Shown here piece after piece: positions 1 through 8,536 of a stretch of DNA of 64,000 nt. The DNA is taken from assembly GCA_033344915.1 (NCBI GenBank), contig JAWPML010000001.1:2848369-2912368 (forward strand), read 5' to 3'. Made by a program: the position numbers and the translations under genes. The notes under the pieces are model-generated. The model did not search any database. It was not told where the DNA came from and worked only from the letters and a program-made list of their open reading frames with translations. This DNA comes from Acidimicrobiales bacterium. Lineage in GTDB: Bacteria > Actinomycetota > Acidimicrobiia > Acidimicrobiales > Aldehydirespiratoraceae. Within the stretch, counting starts at the first letter, position 1. Each line of letters opens with the position of its first letter.

Positions 1-566
1 CCGACCCGCAGGCGATCACGACGGTCGTCGACCGGATCCGGGCGGACCTCGGCCCGGTCGACATCCTCGTGAACAACGCGGGCGTCTCCCTGGGGGGACC
101 GGTCGACGCCGACGACTTCGAGGACACCTGGGCGCTCGCCCTCGACGTTCTCCTCACGGCGCACCAGCGCATGGTGCGGGCCTGTCTGCCGGATCTTCGC
201 GCGAGCGGCGAGGGCCGCATCATCAACATCTCGTCGACCGAGGGACTCGGCGCCCAGCGGGGCACGCTGCCCTACACCACGGCCAAGCACGGGGTCATCG
301 GGCTCACCCGGGCGCTCGCGGTCGATCTCGCCACCGACGGCATCACGGTGAACGCGGTCTGCCCCGGCCCGATCCTCACCGGTATGACCGAGTTGATCCC
401 GCCGGAGCACCGCGAGAAGTTCGCCCGCCGCCGAACGGCACTGCGCCGTTACGGCGACCCGGAGGAGGTCGCGCACATGGTGCTCAACCTCGCCCTGCCC
501 GCCTCGTCCTACGTCACCGGCACGGTGATCCCCGTCGACGGCGGCCAGACGATGAAGAACGACTGA
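1..566 (+). CDS. SDR family oxidoreductase, 5'-truncated
   Basis: The reading frame is open from base 3, so the start and the N-terminal NAD(P)-binding glycine motif lie outside the window. Visible from the start are the DILVNNAG strand-4 motif, the catalytic Ser in INISSTEG, the YTTAKHG active-site Tyr and Lys, the CPGPILT segment after the active site, and the usual end VTGTVIPVDGGQTMKND. It should be a classical SDR, a NAD(P)-dependent alcohol or ketone oxidoreductase or a FabG-like reductase. The substrate cannot be told. A 91-base gap separates it from the next gene on the same strand. Family assignment is secure. Confidence 0.9.
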   Translation, partial: DPQAITTVVDRIRADLGPVDILVNNAGVSLGGPVDADDFEDTWALALDVLLTAHQRMVRACLPDLRASGEGRIINISSTEGLGAQRGTLPYTTAKHGVIGLTRALAVDLATDGITVNAVCPGPILTGMTELIPPEHREKFARRRTALRRYGDPEEVAHMVLNLALPASSYVTGTVIPVDGGQTMKND

Positions 567-657
567 TCCGCTCGGTTTCCACGGGTCCCGTCGTCGGGTA
601 CCGTTGCTCCCCGTTCATTACGTTTCTGTGACGACAGAACGTGTGCACCGCCTCGTC

Positions 658-1854
658 ATGACCGTCCGCCGTCGCTTCCGTCGCCCTCGTGCCTTCGTCG
701 TCATCGTCCTGGCGGCGTCCGCCTTCACGGCATCGCTCGCCGGCGCGGCCGACAGCCCGGACGAATTGCGCGAACAACGCCGCGAGGTCCAGGAGGACAC
801 GGCCGACATCGAGATCCTCGTCAACGCACTCACCGTCGACGCCGAGACGCTGACGGAGGAGCTCGACAAGCTCCGCGAGTCGATCGACGCGCAGCAGGCC
901 GCGCTCGATGCCGCCCAGCGGCGCGTCGACGCGGCGGTCAGGCAGGAGATCGCGGCCCAGCTCCGCATCGACGATCTCGAACGCGACGTCGGGCGGGTGC
1001 AACAGCTGCTCCAGGACACCGCGGTCAACGCGTTCGTCGGGTTCCAGGGTCCGAACTCCGACAACGCCGCCCTCGACGAGAACCCGTGGCAGTACGCCCG
1101 CACCGAAGCACTGATCGACTTCGGCACCGGCAACACGACGGAGATCATCGACGAGCTGCGCGCCCTCGGCGCCGAGCTCGACCGCCAGCGAGAGGAAGCG
1201 GCAGCCACGAGGGCGGAGCAGGAGGACCAGGCGGCCGAGGTCGCCCGCCACAAGGCAGCCCTCGACGAGGCGTACGCCACGGAGGAAGAGGCGTTGCGCG
1301 CGGTCGAGGACCGGCTGGACGCCCGACTCGCCGAGGTCGCCGCCCTCGAAGCGCTCGACGCCGAGCTGGCCGCCGAGATCAAGGCCGAGGAGCAACGGAT
1401 CGCCGACGCCATCGCCCAGCGCAACCGCGAACGCGGACCCGTCACCATTCCGAACGATGCGCCCGTCGAGCTCACCACGGTGCGGGGCATCGTCGTGAAC
1501 GCGCTCATCGCCGAGCAGGTCGAGGGGTTCCTCGCGGCCATGGAGGCCCGCGGCTACCCACTGTCCGGGGGCGGCTACCGCAGCTCCGATTCCCAGATCC
1601 GTCTCCGCCGCTCCCACTGCGGCACGTCGGACTACGCCATCTGGGAGATGCCCGCCTATCAGTGCAGTCCGCCGACCGCCCGGCCCGGCCGGTCCGCCCA
1701 CGAACGCGGACTCGCGATCGACTTCACCTACAACGGCTCCATCATCCGCAGTCGTAGCTCGTCGGTGTTCCAGGTCATGAGCGAGGTCGCCGGCGACTTC
1801 GGCCTCATCAACCTCCCCAGCGAGCCCTGGCACTGGTCGACCACCGGCGGCTGA
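658..1854 (+). CDS. Secreted coiled-coil protein with VanY-type D-Ala-D-Ala carboxypeptidase domain
   Basis: 398 residues. An Arg-rich N-terminus and a hydrophobic stretch (about residues 11-30, ending LAGAADS) form a signal peptide. A long Glu/Ala/Arg-rich coiled coil follows (about 33-125 and 165-260, NlpD/PcsB-like in style), then a C-terminal peptidase M15B/VanY-like domain. The zinc-site motif SAHERGLAIDF gives His348 and Asp355, and EPWHWS gives Glu389 and His392. It probably trims peptidoglycan stem peptides or binds the wall, outside the membrane. I chose the ATG at 658 because the signal peptide follows it directly; in-frame upstream starts would add 18 non-signal-like residues. Its stop overlaps the next start (TGATG), so the two are translationally coupled although functionally unrelated. 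Confidence 0.8.
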   Translation: MTVRRRFRRPRAFVVIVLAASAFTASLAGAADSPDELREQRREVQEDTADIEILVNALTVDAETLTEELDKLRESIDAQQAALDAAQRRVDAAVRQEIAAQLRIDDLERDVGRVQQLLQDTAVNAFVGFQGPNSDNAALDENPWQYARTEALIDFGTGNTTEIIDELRALGAELDRQREEAAATRAEQEDQAAEVARHKAALDEAYATEEEALRAVEDRLDARLAEVAALEALDAELAAEIKAEEQRIADAIAQRNRERGPVTIPNDAPVELTTVRGIVVNALIAEQVEGFLAAMEARGYPLSGGGYRSSDSQIRLRRSHCGTSDYAIWEMPAYQCSPPTARPGRSAHERGLAIDFTYNGSIIRSRSSSVFQVMSEVAGDFGLINLPSEPWHWSTTGG

Positions 1855-3356
1855 TGATCCTCGACCTCGCGGCGGCGGAGCCGGACACGCTCGCCCTGAC
1901 CGACGACCTCGGCGGACAACGGACCCGCGCCGAGTTCGTCGATCGGGCCACCCGGCTCGGCCATGCGTTGCGCGACGAGCTGGCGGTGCCCGCCGGCGGT
2001 CACATCGCGCTGCTCACCGACAATCGGGTCGAAGTGTTCGAGGTCTATCTCGCCGCCGTGCTCAGCGGCGTGTGGTTCGTGCCCGTCAACGGCCTGCTCG
2101 CGCCCCACGAGGTCGACTATGTCCTGCATGATGCAGAGGCCGCGCTCGTGATCGCGGAACCCGACCTGGCCCACCTCGTGCCCGACGAGATCCCGGTCGT
2201 CACCCTCGGCCCCGAACTGGACGCGCTCGTCGCCCGGGCCGATGACACGCCCTTCGCCCTCGACGGCCCGCCGGGCTCGCGCTTCAGCTACACCTCAGGG
2301 ACGACCGGGCACCCGAAAGGCGTCAAGCGCGCCGTCCCCGCGACGGTCGCAGAGATGCTCTCCCTCCAGGAACGCCTCGGACTCCAGGTCGGTTTCGACG
2401 GGACCGGCACCCAACTGATCACCGGACCCGCCTACCACGCCGCGGTCGGCGGCTACGGCTTCTTCGATCTGTGCAACGGGGCCCGGCTGCACCTCATGCG
2501 TCGCTTCGACGCGGCCCGCACGCTCGACCTCATCGGGGAGCTCCGGGTGCGCCGCACCCACCTCGTGCCGACGATGATGGTCCGCCTCCTCCGGCTGCCC
2601 GACGATGTCCGGGAGGCGTTCGATCCCTCGCCGCTCGACATCGTGCTGCACGGTGCGGCACCGATCAGCCCCACGGTGAAGCGGCAGATGATCGACTGGT
2701 TCGGCCCGATCCTCACCGAATACTGGGGCACGTCGGAGGCCGGTGTTTTCACCCGCGTCGACGCCGAGGACTGGCTCGCCAACCCGGGCACCGTCGGCCG
2801 CCCCGTGCCCGGCTTCGAGGTCTTCGCCGTCGACGACGAGGGGACGCGGCTTCCCGCCGGCGAGGTGGGCACGCTCTACTGCCACACCCCCGGGAGTGAC
2901 CGTCCGTTCGAATACTGGAACGCGCCGGAGAAGACGGAGGCGTCCTACCTCGCACCCGGCGTGTTCTCCCTCGGCGACATGGGTTCGGTCGACGCGGCGG
3001 GCTGGGTCCATCTCGCCGATCGGGCCACGAACATGATCATCTCGGGCGGCGTGAACATCTATCCGACCGAGGTCGAGCAGGCGCTGCTCGACCATCCGTC
3101 GGTCGTCGACGTCGCCGTCTTCGGCATTCCCGACGACGAGTGGGGCGAGCAGGTGAAGGCCGCGGTCGAGTTCACCGCCGACGCCGGACCGGGCGCGGTC
3201 GACGAACTCCTGGCCTTCGCCCGGGAGCGGTTGGGCCGCCACAAGGTGCCGCGTTCGGTCGATGTCCACGAGCAGCTACCCCGCCAACCCAACGGCAAGC
3301 TCTACACCCGCCAACTGCGTGACCCGTACTGGGCGGGGCGGGACCGGTCGATCTAG
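1854..3356 (+). CDS. AMP-binding acyl-CoA synthetase (FadD-like)
   Basis: 500 residues, the usual length for ANL ligases. The P-loop FSYTSGTTGHPKG is near residues 144-156, the mid motif EYWGTSEAG follows, then the hinge region GVNIYPTEVE near 400 and the C-terminal adenylation Lys in QPNGKLYTRQ near 480. The family forms acyl-AMP and then acyl-CoA from a carboxylic acid, ATP and CoA. The substrate is unknown; the gene belongs with the many fatty-acid or steroid-type ligases in this window. The start overlaps the stop of the peptidase gene by one base. The 3' end meets the convergent YeeE gene in a shared CTAG (3353-3356), where both stop codons are read from the same four bases. Confidence 0.9.
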   Translation: MILDLAAAEPDTLALTDDLGGQRTRAEFVDRATRLGHALRDELAVPAGGHIALLTDNRVEVFEVYLAAVLSGVWFVPVNGLLAPHEVDYVLHDAEAALVIAEPDLAHLVPDEIPVVTLGPELDALVARADDTPFALDGPPGSRFSYTSGTTGHPKGVKRAVPATVAEMLSLQERLGLQVGFDGTGTQLITGPAYHAAVGGYGFFDLCNGARLHLMRRFDAARTLDLIGELRVRRTHLVPTMMVRLLRLPDDVREAFDPSPLDIVLHGAAPISPTVKRQMIDWFGPILTEYWGTSEAGVFTRVDAEDWLANPGTVGRPVPGFEVFAVDDEGTRLPAGEVGTLYCHTPGSDRPFEYWNAPEKTEASYLAPGVFSLGDMGSVDAAGWVHLADRATNMIISGGVNIYPTEVEQALLDHPSVVDVAVFGIPDDEWGEQVKAAVEFTADAGPGAVDELLAFARERLGRHKVPRSVDVHEQLPRQPNGKLYTRQLRDPYWAGRDRSI

Positions 3357-3817
3357 ACCGGTTCGACCGAGACCGGTTCGAGCTCGCGGTGCTCACCGTC
3401 GCCGACATGCCCGGCCGTGCCGGCCGAACGTTCGTTGAGGTAGAGACCGAGGAAGATGCCCGGGATCGCGACGAGACCGAGCATGGCGCCGGACGACACC
3501 ATCACCAGCGCCGGCGCGGGGCAGGTGCCGGCGATGGCCCACCCGAGCCCGAACAACGCGCCCCCCTGCCAGTGGTGCCGCTCGGGCCGCGAACGCGACA
3601 GGCGCACGTCGCCCCCGAAGATCGAACGGGCTCGGCGCCGTTCGAGGACGTACAGCATCGGCGCCGACACGGCGATGGCCGACGCCATGATGAGGAAGAC
3701 GTCCGCCTCGTCGAGCCGGAGCATCGCGTGGATCGTGTCGTACTCGTGGAGCTGGGCACCGGCGAGCAGGCCGCCGAACAGGGCGCCGAAGAGGAGGCCG
3801 ACCAGGTTGAGTTTCAC
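3353..3817 (-). CDS. YeeE/YedE-type membrane protein (DUF6691-like), second half
   Basis: 154 residues with about four membrane segments: residues 3-20 (LVGLLFGALFGGLLAGA), about 38-58, and GGALFGLGWAIAGTCPAPAL followed by a final helix MLGLVAIPGIFLGLYL. The GxxxGxxWxxxGTCPAP signature, with its conserved Cys, is typical of YeeE/YedE sulfur-compound transporters. This half and the upstream gene overlap by four bases and probably form one pseudo-twofold channel for thiosulfate or another sulfane-sulfur ion. It shares an operon with the MBL/rhodanese gene. Confidence 0.82.
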   Translation of the reverse strand: MKLNLVGLLFGALFGGLLAGAQLHEYDTIHAMLRLDEADVFLIMASAIAVSAPMLYVLERRRARSIFGGDVRLSRSRPERHHWQGGALFGLGWAIAGTCPAPALVMVSSGAMLGLVAIPGIFLGLYLNERSAGTAGHVGDGEHRELEPVSVEPV

Positions 3818-4293
3818 AGGTCACCTCCGGTCGCGACGCGGAGGACGAAGGTGGTGGCGATGGCGACGGCCATGAACGTCGCCGTCACGGCCAGGCTGGC
3901 CGGCGACCGTTGCGCGGTGCCGCAGAGTCCGTGACCGCTGGTGCAACCCCCGGCGCGGCCGGCACCGAAGCCGAGCACCGTCGCGCCGCCGAAGACCATC
4001 GGGACGACGATCCAGAGCGGCCACACGTCGCGCAGGGCGTCGTAGCCGCTGCGGACCTCGGTCCCCTCGCGGAGCACCTGCGTCACCACGACGCCACCGG
4101 CGAACATGCCGACGAAGTACCAGACCCGCCAGACGGCGACGTCGGTGCGGCGCCGCAGCAGGCCCGAGGTCTGGACATAGGCGCCGCTCGCGCCGAGTGG
4201 CTGGTTGGCGATGAAGAAGAGGCCGACGATCAGGAGACCGAGGCCGGGTCCGACCACGTACCACGGCACGCGATCCGGAAGAACATCGAACAT
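3814..4293 (-). CDS. YeeE/YedE-type membrane protein, first half
   Basis: 159 residues with hydrophobic segments near 11-30, 55-75, 93-115 and 132-152. The GGCTSGHGLCG motif near residue 120, carrying two Cys, is the hallmark of YeeE/YedE proteins and lines the thiosulfate path in characterised members. Split two-gene YeeE/YedE systems next to a metallo-beta-lactamase/rhodanese are a recurrent bacterial arrangement. The gene lies 31 bases downstream of the MBL/rhodanese gene and overlaps the next half by ATGA. Function as a sulfur-compound importer is inferred from family and context. Confidence 0.85.
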   Translation of the reverse strand: MFDVLPDRVPWYVVGPGLGLLIVGLFFIANQPLGASGAYVQTSGLLRRRTDVAVWRVWYFVGMFAGGVVVTQVLREGTEVRSGYDALRDVWPLWIVVPMVFGGATVLGFGAGRAGGCTSGHGLCGTAQRSPASLAVTATFMAVAIATTFVLRVATGGDL

Positions 4294-4324
4294 GGAGTCC
4301 CCTTTCCCTCCTTGATCGTAGAGG

Positions 4325-5689
4325 TCAACCCTGGGCGGTCACCCACGCGCCATACCCGCCGAGCAGGTCACTCACGTCACGGAACCCCGCGGCGACGAGT
4401 CGGCTCGCGGCGATCGACGACCGGTATCCGCCGGCGCAATAGACCACCGTGGGCTTGGCGGCGTCGAGCGAGGCCAGTCGCTCGTTCAACCGGGTGAGCG
4501 GGATCTCGATGGCGCCCTCGATGGTGCCGATCGCCGTCTCACCGGGCTGGCGGACGTCGACCAACTGCACCTCGCCCTCGGCGCGGGCCCGAAGGAGGGC
4601 GTCGACATCGAGCCGGGAGCTCCCGACCACGTCGTCCGGGTTCGCCATGAAGGCGGCGAGCGGATCCGCGAGATGTCCGATCACATTGTCGAACCCGATC
4701 CGGGCCAGGCGGTTCTTGGCCTCCGTCTCCATCCCGGCGTCGGTCACGAGGACGATCGAGGCGCCCGGCTGGATGACACCACCGGCGAACTCCGCGTAGC
4801 GACCCTCGAGCCCGACATTGATCGCGCCGAGCAGGTGGCCCACGGCGAACTCGTTCGGGTCCCGCGTGTCGAGCACCACGGCACCCTGCCGTTGGGCGCG
4901 CACGATCTCCTCGATGCTCATCGCCGGCGGCGGCAACTCCTCGTCGAGCAGGGGTCGGTTCTCGCGATTCAGGTTGGCATCGAAGGAGAAGTACGCGGGC
5001 GGCGCGCTCTGACCGTCGGTCACCACCGCCACGAACTCCTCCCGGCTCATCGGCGCGACCGCGTAGTTGGTGGCCCGCTGGTCACCGATCGTGGACGTGG
5101 TCTCGGTCGAGAGGTTCTTGCCGCACGCCGATCCGGCACCGTGGGCGGGGAACACACGGGTGGCGTCCGGCAGGGTCATCAGCTGCTCGTGGAGTGAGTC
5201 GTAGAGCATCGATCCGAGGTCGTCGCTGGTGACCCCGCGCGATGCCAGCAGATCGGGGCGTCCGACGTCACCGATGAAGAGGGTGTCGCCGGTGAGCACG
5301 CCGTAGGGCACCTCCCCGCCGTCGTGGACGACGATCGAGATCGACTCCGGCGTGTGCCCGGGGGTGTGGCGGATCTCGAGCTCGACCGAGCCGAGATCGA
5401 TGCGCTCACCGTGTTCGAGTTTGCGGATGTCGAACTCCGCGTCGGCTCGGGACCCGTAGGCGATCTCCGCGCCCGTCGCAGCGGCGAGCTCCAGATGACC
5501 GGACAGGAAGTCGGCGTGGAAGTGGGTCTCGATCACCATCTCGATCGTGAGGCCGTGCTCCGCGGCCGACTCGAGATAGGGGGCGACATCCCGGCGCGGG
5601 TCCACGACGACGGCGCGGCCGGTGTCCTCGTCGCCGATCAGGTACGAGGCCTGCGACAGGCACTCGAGATAGTGCTGCTCGAAGATCAT
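4325..5689 (-). CDS. MBL-fold persulfide dioxygenase-like protein with two rhodanese domains
   Basis: 454 residues. The N-terminal metallo-beta-lactamase domain carries THFHADFLSGH (His56, His58, Asp60), GDVGRPDL and the HGAGSACGK loop, as in CstB/BlhA-type persulfide dioxygenases. Two rhodanese domains follow. The first (about 265-350) has VLVTDAGME where the catalytic Cys loop should be, so it looks inactive. The second has VVYCAGGYRSS with the active Cys near residue 418. Expected role: oxidation or transfer of sulfane sulfur imported by the adjacent YeeE/YedE proteins. I chose the ATG at 5689 because GGAGGA stands just upstream and the family begins MIFEQHYLECL; a longer frame back to 5815 runs through the palindrome and is not coding-like. 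Confidence 0.88.
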   Translation of the reverse strand: MIFEQHYLECLSQASYLIGDEDTGRAVVVDPRRDVAPYLESAAEHGLTIEMVIETHFHADFLSGHLELAAATGAEIAYGSRADAEFDIRKLEHGERIDLGSVELEIRHTPGHTPESISIVVHDGGEVPYGVLTGDTLFIGDVGRPDLLASRGVTSDDLGSMLYDSLHEQLMTLPDATRVFPAHGAGSACGKNLSTETTSTIGDQRATNYAVAPMSREEFVAVVTDGQSAPPAYFSFDANLNRENRPLLDEELPPPAMSIEEIVRAQRQGAVVLDTRDPNEFAVGHLLGAINVGLEGRYAEFAGGVIQPGASIVLVTDAGMETEAKNRLARIGFDNVIGHLADPLAAFMANPDDVVGSSRLDVDALLRARAEGEVQLVDVRQPGETAIGTIEGAIEIPLTRLNERLASLDAAKPTVVYCAGGYRSSIAASRLVAAGFRDVSDLLGGYGAWVTAQG

Positions 5690-5706
5690 CGTCGCCGCTC
5701 CTCCAA

Positions 5707-5727
5707 ATGTCCGTACATTCCGCATGT
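5707..5727 (-). promoter_or_regulatory. Possible operator of the sulfur operon: overlapping short dyads
   Basis: Read on the minus strand, ACAT-N5-ATGT-N4-ACAT appears just upstream of the Shine-Dalgarno of the MBL/rhodanese gene, giving two overlapping short dyads. ArsR-family sulfide or persulfide sensors often control such operons, but no such regulator is encoded in the window. The short arms could be chance. Confidence 0.3.
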
Positions 5728-5754
5728 TACACCGCGCCCCGACGGGCGACCGGA

Positions 5755-5816
5755 GGTGTCTCGTCAGTTTTGGTTGACGAATCGGCGCGCGCGTCAAGCA
5801 AAACTGACGAGACACC
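5755..5816. repeat. Long imperfect inverted repeat (25-base arms)
   Basis: Arms 5755-5779 and 5792-5816 match at 24 of 25 bases, starting GGTGTCTCGTCAGTTTTG on the left, with a 12-base loop. The element lies between PhyH (stop at 5827) and the sulfur operon (start at 5689), both on the minus strand. It has no poly-T tail, so it is not a canonical terminator. It resembles a REP-like palindrome, distinct in sequence from the other families in this window. It could still stop or stabilise the PhyH transcript. Confidence 0.85.
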
Positions 5817-5826
5817 CCACGCGAGG

Positions 5827-6639
5827 TCAGGCCCCGGGTCGCGGCGCGCGCTCGAGCACCGTGATCGGATCACGAAGATCGTCGATGTAGCCGAGGGCGT
5901 AGGCGCCCATCCGGTAGCCCATCAATCGCTGGAGCTCCTCGGGGAAGGTCGCGGCGACGGGCTGGGGCACCGACAGGTACTGGTTCTCCTCCTGGCGCAG
6001 GAAGCTCACGTTGTACGTGATGTTGATCGCGCGCCGGTGGGCGTCGGTCGTGTTGGGTCCGCCGCCGTGGTACACGGAGCCGCTGTAGAACAGCACCGAA
6101 CCCCGCGTCATCTCCGCCGGGACGGTGTCCTCGATGCCGAACCGGAGTCCGTCCTCGCGGCGACTGCTGCCGACGACGATGCGGGTCGCCCCGTTCGCCT
6201 CCGTGAAGTCGTCGCCGGCCCAGATGGTGTTGCACTGCACCTCGTATCCGGACGGGAACGGGAAGAAGTCGAACGCCCACTGGTCGCGGTGGATCTGCTG
6301 CTCGGCGGCCCCCGGTCCGATGTCGATGATCTGGGTGAGGTGGAGCTGGTAGCTGGTGACGTGGCCGAGGAAGTCATCACAGGTCGCCAGCACCGTGGGA
6401 TGCATCACGAACTCCCGGCTCGTGACGGATCGGGCGAGGAGGCCACCGGTGCGGCGGGTCGTGACACCGGTAAACGCGTCGGGGCCGACCGGGGTCGCGT
6501 CGACGAACGGCTGCATCTCGTCGAAGAACGCGTCGAGCTGCGCCTCGTCGGCCAGGTCGTCGACGATCACGCCCCCGTCCCGCCGGAGCACCTCGGCGAT
6601 CTCCGCGCCGGTGGCCGTCGGAGGCAGATGGGTGAGCAT
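5827..6639 (-). CDS. Phytanoyl-CoA dioxygenase (PhyH) family protein
   Basis: 270 residues, a normal size. The Fe(II)/2-oxoglutarate oxygenase fold is marked by the HRDQW facial-triad start (near 160), GSVLFYSGSVYHGGGPN with the second His, and RRAINITYNVSF with the Arg that binds 2-oxoglutarate. The protein should hydroxylate a small or CoA-linked substrate in the cytoplasm; members range from phytanoyl-CoA to ectoine hydroxylases. The gene stands alone, divergent by 43 bases from the DJ-1 gene. No substrate evidence. Confidence 0.85.
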   Translation of the reverse strand: MLTHLPPTATGAEIAEVLRRDGGVIVDDLADEAQLDAFFDEMQPFVDATPVGPDAFTGVTTRRTGGLLARSVTSREFVMHPTVLATCDDFLGHVTSYQLHLTQIIDIGPGAAEQQIHRDQWAFDFFPFPSGYEVQCNTIWAGDDFTEANGATRIVVGSSRREDGLRFGIEDTVPAEMTRGSVLFYSGSVYHGGGPNTTDAHRRAINITYNVSFLRQEENQYLSVPQPVAATFPEELQRLMGYRMGAYALGYIDDLRDPITVLERAPRPGA

Positions 6640-6682
6640 GACGGAACGGTAGTCGCGGCGCGATCCATGCGACCATGGCCCG

Positions 6683-7309
6683 ATGCGGATCGTCTTCTTC
6701 CTCTACGAGGGCCTGACCACGCTCGACGTGATCGGCCCCCACGACGTCCTCGCCCGGCTCCCGGGGGCAGAGGCGATCTCGGTCTCGAAGGACGGCGGCC
6801 CGGTCAACGCCGACACGGGCGCGCTCGGGCTCACCCCGACCCACGCGATGGCCGATGTCGAGGCCTGCGACGTCCTCGTAGTGCCCGGAGGCCTGGAGGG
6901 CACGTTCGCCGCCGCGGCCGACGAAGAGATCCTGGACTGGATCCGCGCGGTGACCGCCGAGGCCACCTGGATCACGTCGGTCTGCACCGGCTCGCTCATC
7001 CTGGGCGCGGCCGGTCTCCTGGCCGGGAAGCGGGCGACCACCCATTGGGCGGCGATCGACCTGCTCGCGAACTCGGGTGCCGAACCGGTACGCGAGCGGG
7101 TGGTGTTCGACGGGAACATCGTGACCGGTGCCGGCGTGTCCGCCGGGATCGACATGGCGCTCACCCTTGCCGCCGCGATCGCCGGCGACGACACCGCGAA
7201 AGCGCTCCAGCTCGGGATCGAATACGACCCCCACCCGCCGTTCGACTGCGGCTCGCCCGACAAGGCGTCCGACGAGCTGATCGCCCTCGCCGGTGCCGCG
7301 CTGAGCTGA
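6683..7309 (+). CDS. DJ-1/PfpI family protein (isonitrile hydratase-like)
   Basis: 208 residues. The N-terminal RIVFFLYEGLTTLDVIGPHDVL and the nucleophile elbow SVCTGSLILGAAGLL (Cys near residue 108) fit the DJ-1/PfpI superfamily, in the branch that holds isonitrile hydratases and the regulator-associated GATase1-like proteins. No AraC-type DNA-binding domain follows, so this is a stand-alone enzyme-like protein. The stop codon lies inside a CTGAG pentanucleotide array, so array length would change the C-terminus (now AALS). Activity is unknown. Confidence 0.82.
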   Translation: MRIVFFLYEGLTTLDVIGPHDVLARLPGAEAISVSKDGGPVNADTGALGLTPTHAMADVEACDVLVVPGGLEGTFAAAADEEILDWIRAVTAEATWITSVCTGSLILGAAGLLAGKRATTHWAAIDLLANSGAEPVRERVVFDGNIVTGAGVSAGIDMALTLAAAIAGDDTAKALQLGIEYDPHPPFDCGSPDKASDELIALAGAALS

Positions 7310-7325
7310 GCTGAGCTGAGCTGAG
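7301..7325 (+). repeat. CTGAG pentanucleotide tandem array
   Basis: Five perfect copies of CTGAG, followed by decayed copies up to about 7340. The array contains the stop codon of the DJ-1/PfpI gene (7307-7309) and ends close to the stop of the convergent nitronate monooxygenase gene (7341). A five-base unit shifts frame when copies are gained or lost. Confidence 0.9.
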
Positions 7326-7340
7326 CCCGACTGAGCCGAG

Positions 7341-8468
7341 CTACTCCATCGACATCATCTGGCGAGTGCGTTCGAGTGAATCGACGCACTCCTCGACCAT
7401 CTCGAAGATGACGTCCGCGCTGCGCTTGACCTTGTTCATCGTGCCCACGATCTGACCCACCGGATTGAACGCGACCTGCTGGGCCTTGTCCGGATAGCGG
7501 CCGCTGCGCACCATCGCCTCGCGGACGGCCATCATCTGCAACGGCATGCCGAGCGTGTCCGGCGTGTCGGCCCGCTCCCACGATTCCGTCCAGTCGTTGC
7601 GCAACATGCGGCACGGCTTGCCGGTGTAGCTCCGGCTGCGGACGGTGTCCTTGCTGGTGGCATCGAGGTACGACTGGATCTGGGCCGGGGTGCCGGCCGC
7701 CTCCTCGACCGCGAGCCACAGCGAGCCCGTCCACACGCCGGCCGCCCCCATCGACAGCGCAGCAGCCATCTGGCGCCCGTTGCCGATACCCCCGGCCGCG
7801 AGGACCGGGATCGGCGAGACCGCGTCGATGACCTGCGGCCACAGCACCACCGAGCCGATGTCGCCGGTGTGCCCTCCGCCCTCGTAGCCCTGGGCGATCA
7901 CGAAGTCGAGACCGGCCGCCGCGTGGCGGCTGGCCTGCGCCGGCGTGCCGCACAGCGCGCCCACCGCGCGTCCGGACGCCTGGATCTGCTCGACGAGATC
8001 AGGCGGCGGCGTGCCGAGGGCGTTGGCGACCATGACGACGTTGTCGTGGCGGAGGATCTCCTCGACCTGCGGAACCGCGGTGGCCGCGTTCCATCCCATG
8101 AGGCCGCTGCCCAGCTCCTCGTCCTCGGGCAGCTCGGGCACCCCGTGCTTGTCGAGCATGTCGCGCACGAAGTCCTTGTGCTCCTCCGGGATCATCCCCT
8201 GGAGGTCCTTGGTGAGCTTGCCGAGGTCCATCTCGCCGGCATCGCCGTCGTACTTCTGGGGCAGGACGATGTCGACGGCATAGGGCTTGTCGCCGATGTG
8301 CTCGTCGATCCAGTCGAGTTCGACCTTCAGCTGCTCGACGCTGAACCCGACCGCGCCGAGCACGCCGAGACCACCCGCCTTGCTGACCGCCACCACGACA
8401 TCGCGACAATGGGTGAAGGCGTAGATCGGAAACTCGATACCGAAGCGCTCGGTCAGTTCGTTCTGCAT
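7341..8468 (-). CDS. Nitronate monooxygenase / 2-nitropropane dioxygenase family protein
   Basis: 375 residues. A FMN-binding TIM barrel is supported by the N-terminal ERFGIEFPIYAF, AVSKAGGLGVLGA, GYEGGGHTGDIGS with the catalytic-type His, and the phosphate-binding AAGGIGNGRQMAAALSMGA. The family oxidises alkyl nitronates, but many actinobacterial members are annotated by homology only and may act as enoyl reductases or unknown flavoenzymes. I start at the ATG at 8468 (MQNELTERFG); the seven residues upstream in frame lack family similarity. A palindromic repeat lies just 5' of it. Confidence 0.85.
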   Translation of the reverse strand: MQNELTERFGIEFPIYAFTHCRDVVVAVSKAGGLGVLGAVGFSVEQLKVELDWIDEHIGDKPYAVDIVLPQKYDGDAGEMDLGKLTKDLQGMIPEEHKDFVRDMLDKHGVPELPEDEELGSGLMGWNAATAVPQVEEILRHDNVVMVANALGTPPPDLVEQIQASGRAVGALCGTPAQASRHAAAGLDFVIAQGYEGGGHTGDIGSVVLWPQVIDAVSPIPVLAAGGIGNGRQMAAALSMGAAGVWTGSLWLAVEEAAGTPAQIQSYLDATSKDTVRSRSYTGKPCRMLRNDWTESWERADTPDTLGMPLQMMAVREAMVRSGRYPDKAQQVAFNPVGQIVGTMNKVKRSADVIFEMVEECVDSLERTRQMMSME

Positions 8469-8499
8469 ACCGCCGACGCTACGCCTCACCCCGCCCCGC

Positions 8500-8536
8500 G
8501 AGAAAGTACGCCGGGGTCAGACCCCCGTACTTTCTC
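8500..8536. repeat. REP-like palindrome, family 1 copy a
   Basis: GAGAAAGTAC and GTACTTTCTC form the outer arms, with a GGGGTC/GACCCC core. The stop codon of the SCO6745-family gene (8517-8519, minus strand) is the TGA in the centre of the palindrome. It is the same element that flanks and ends the RAYT gene at 20303-21184. Confidence 0.85.

Noticed and set aside
514-1833. Minus-strand open frame opposite the VanY-like gene
   Set aside because: The sense strand has a signal peptide, coiled coil and zinc motifs; the antisense frame has none.
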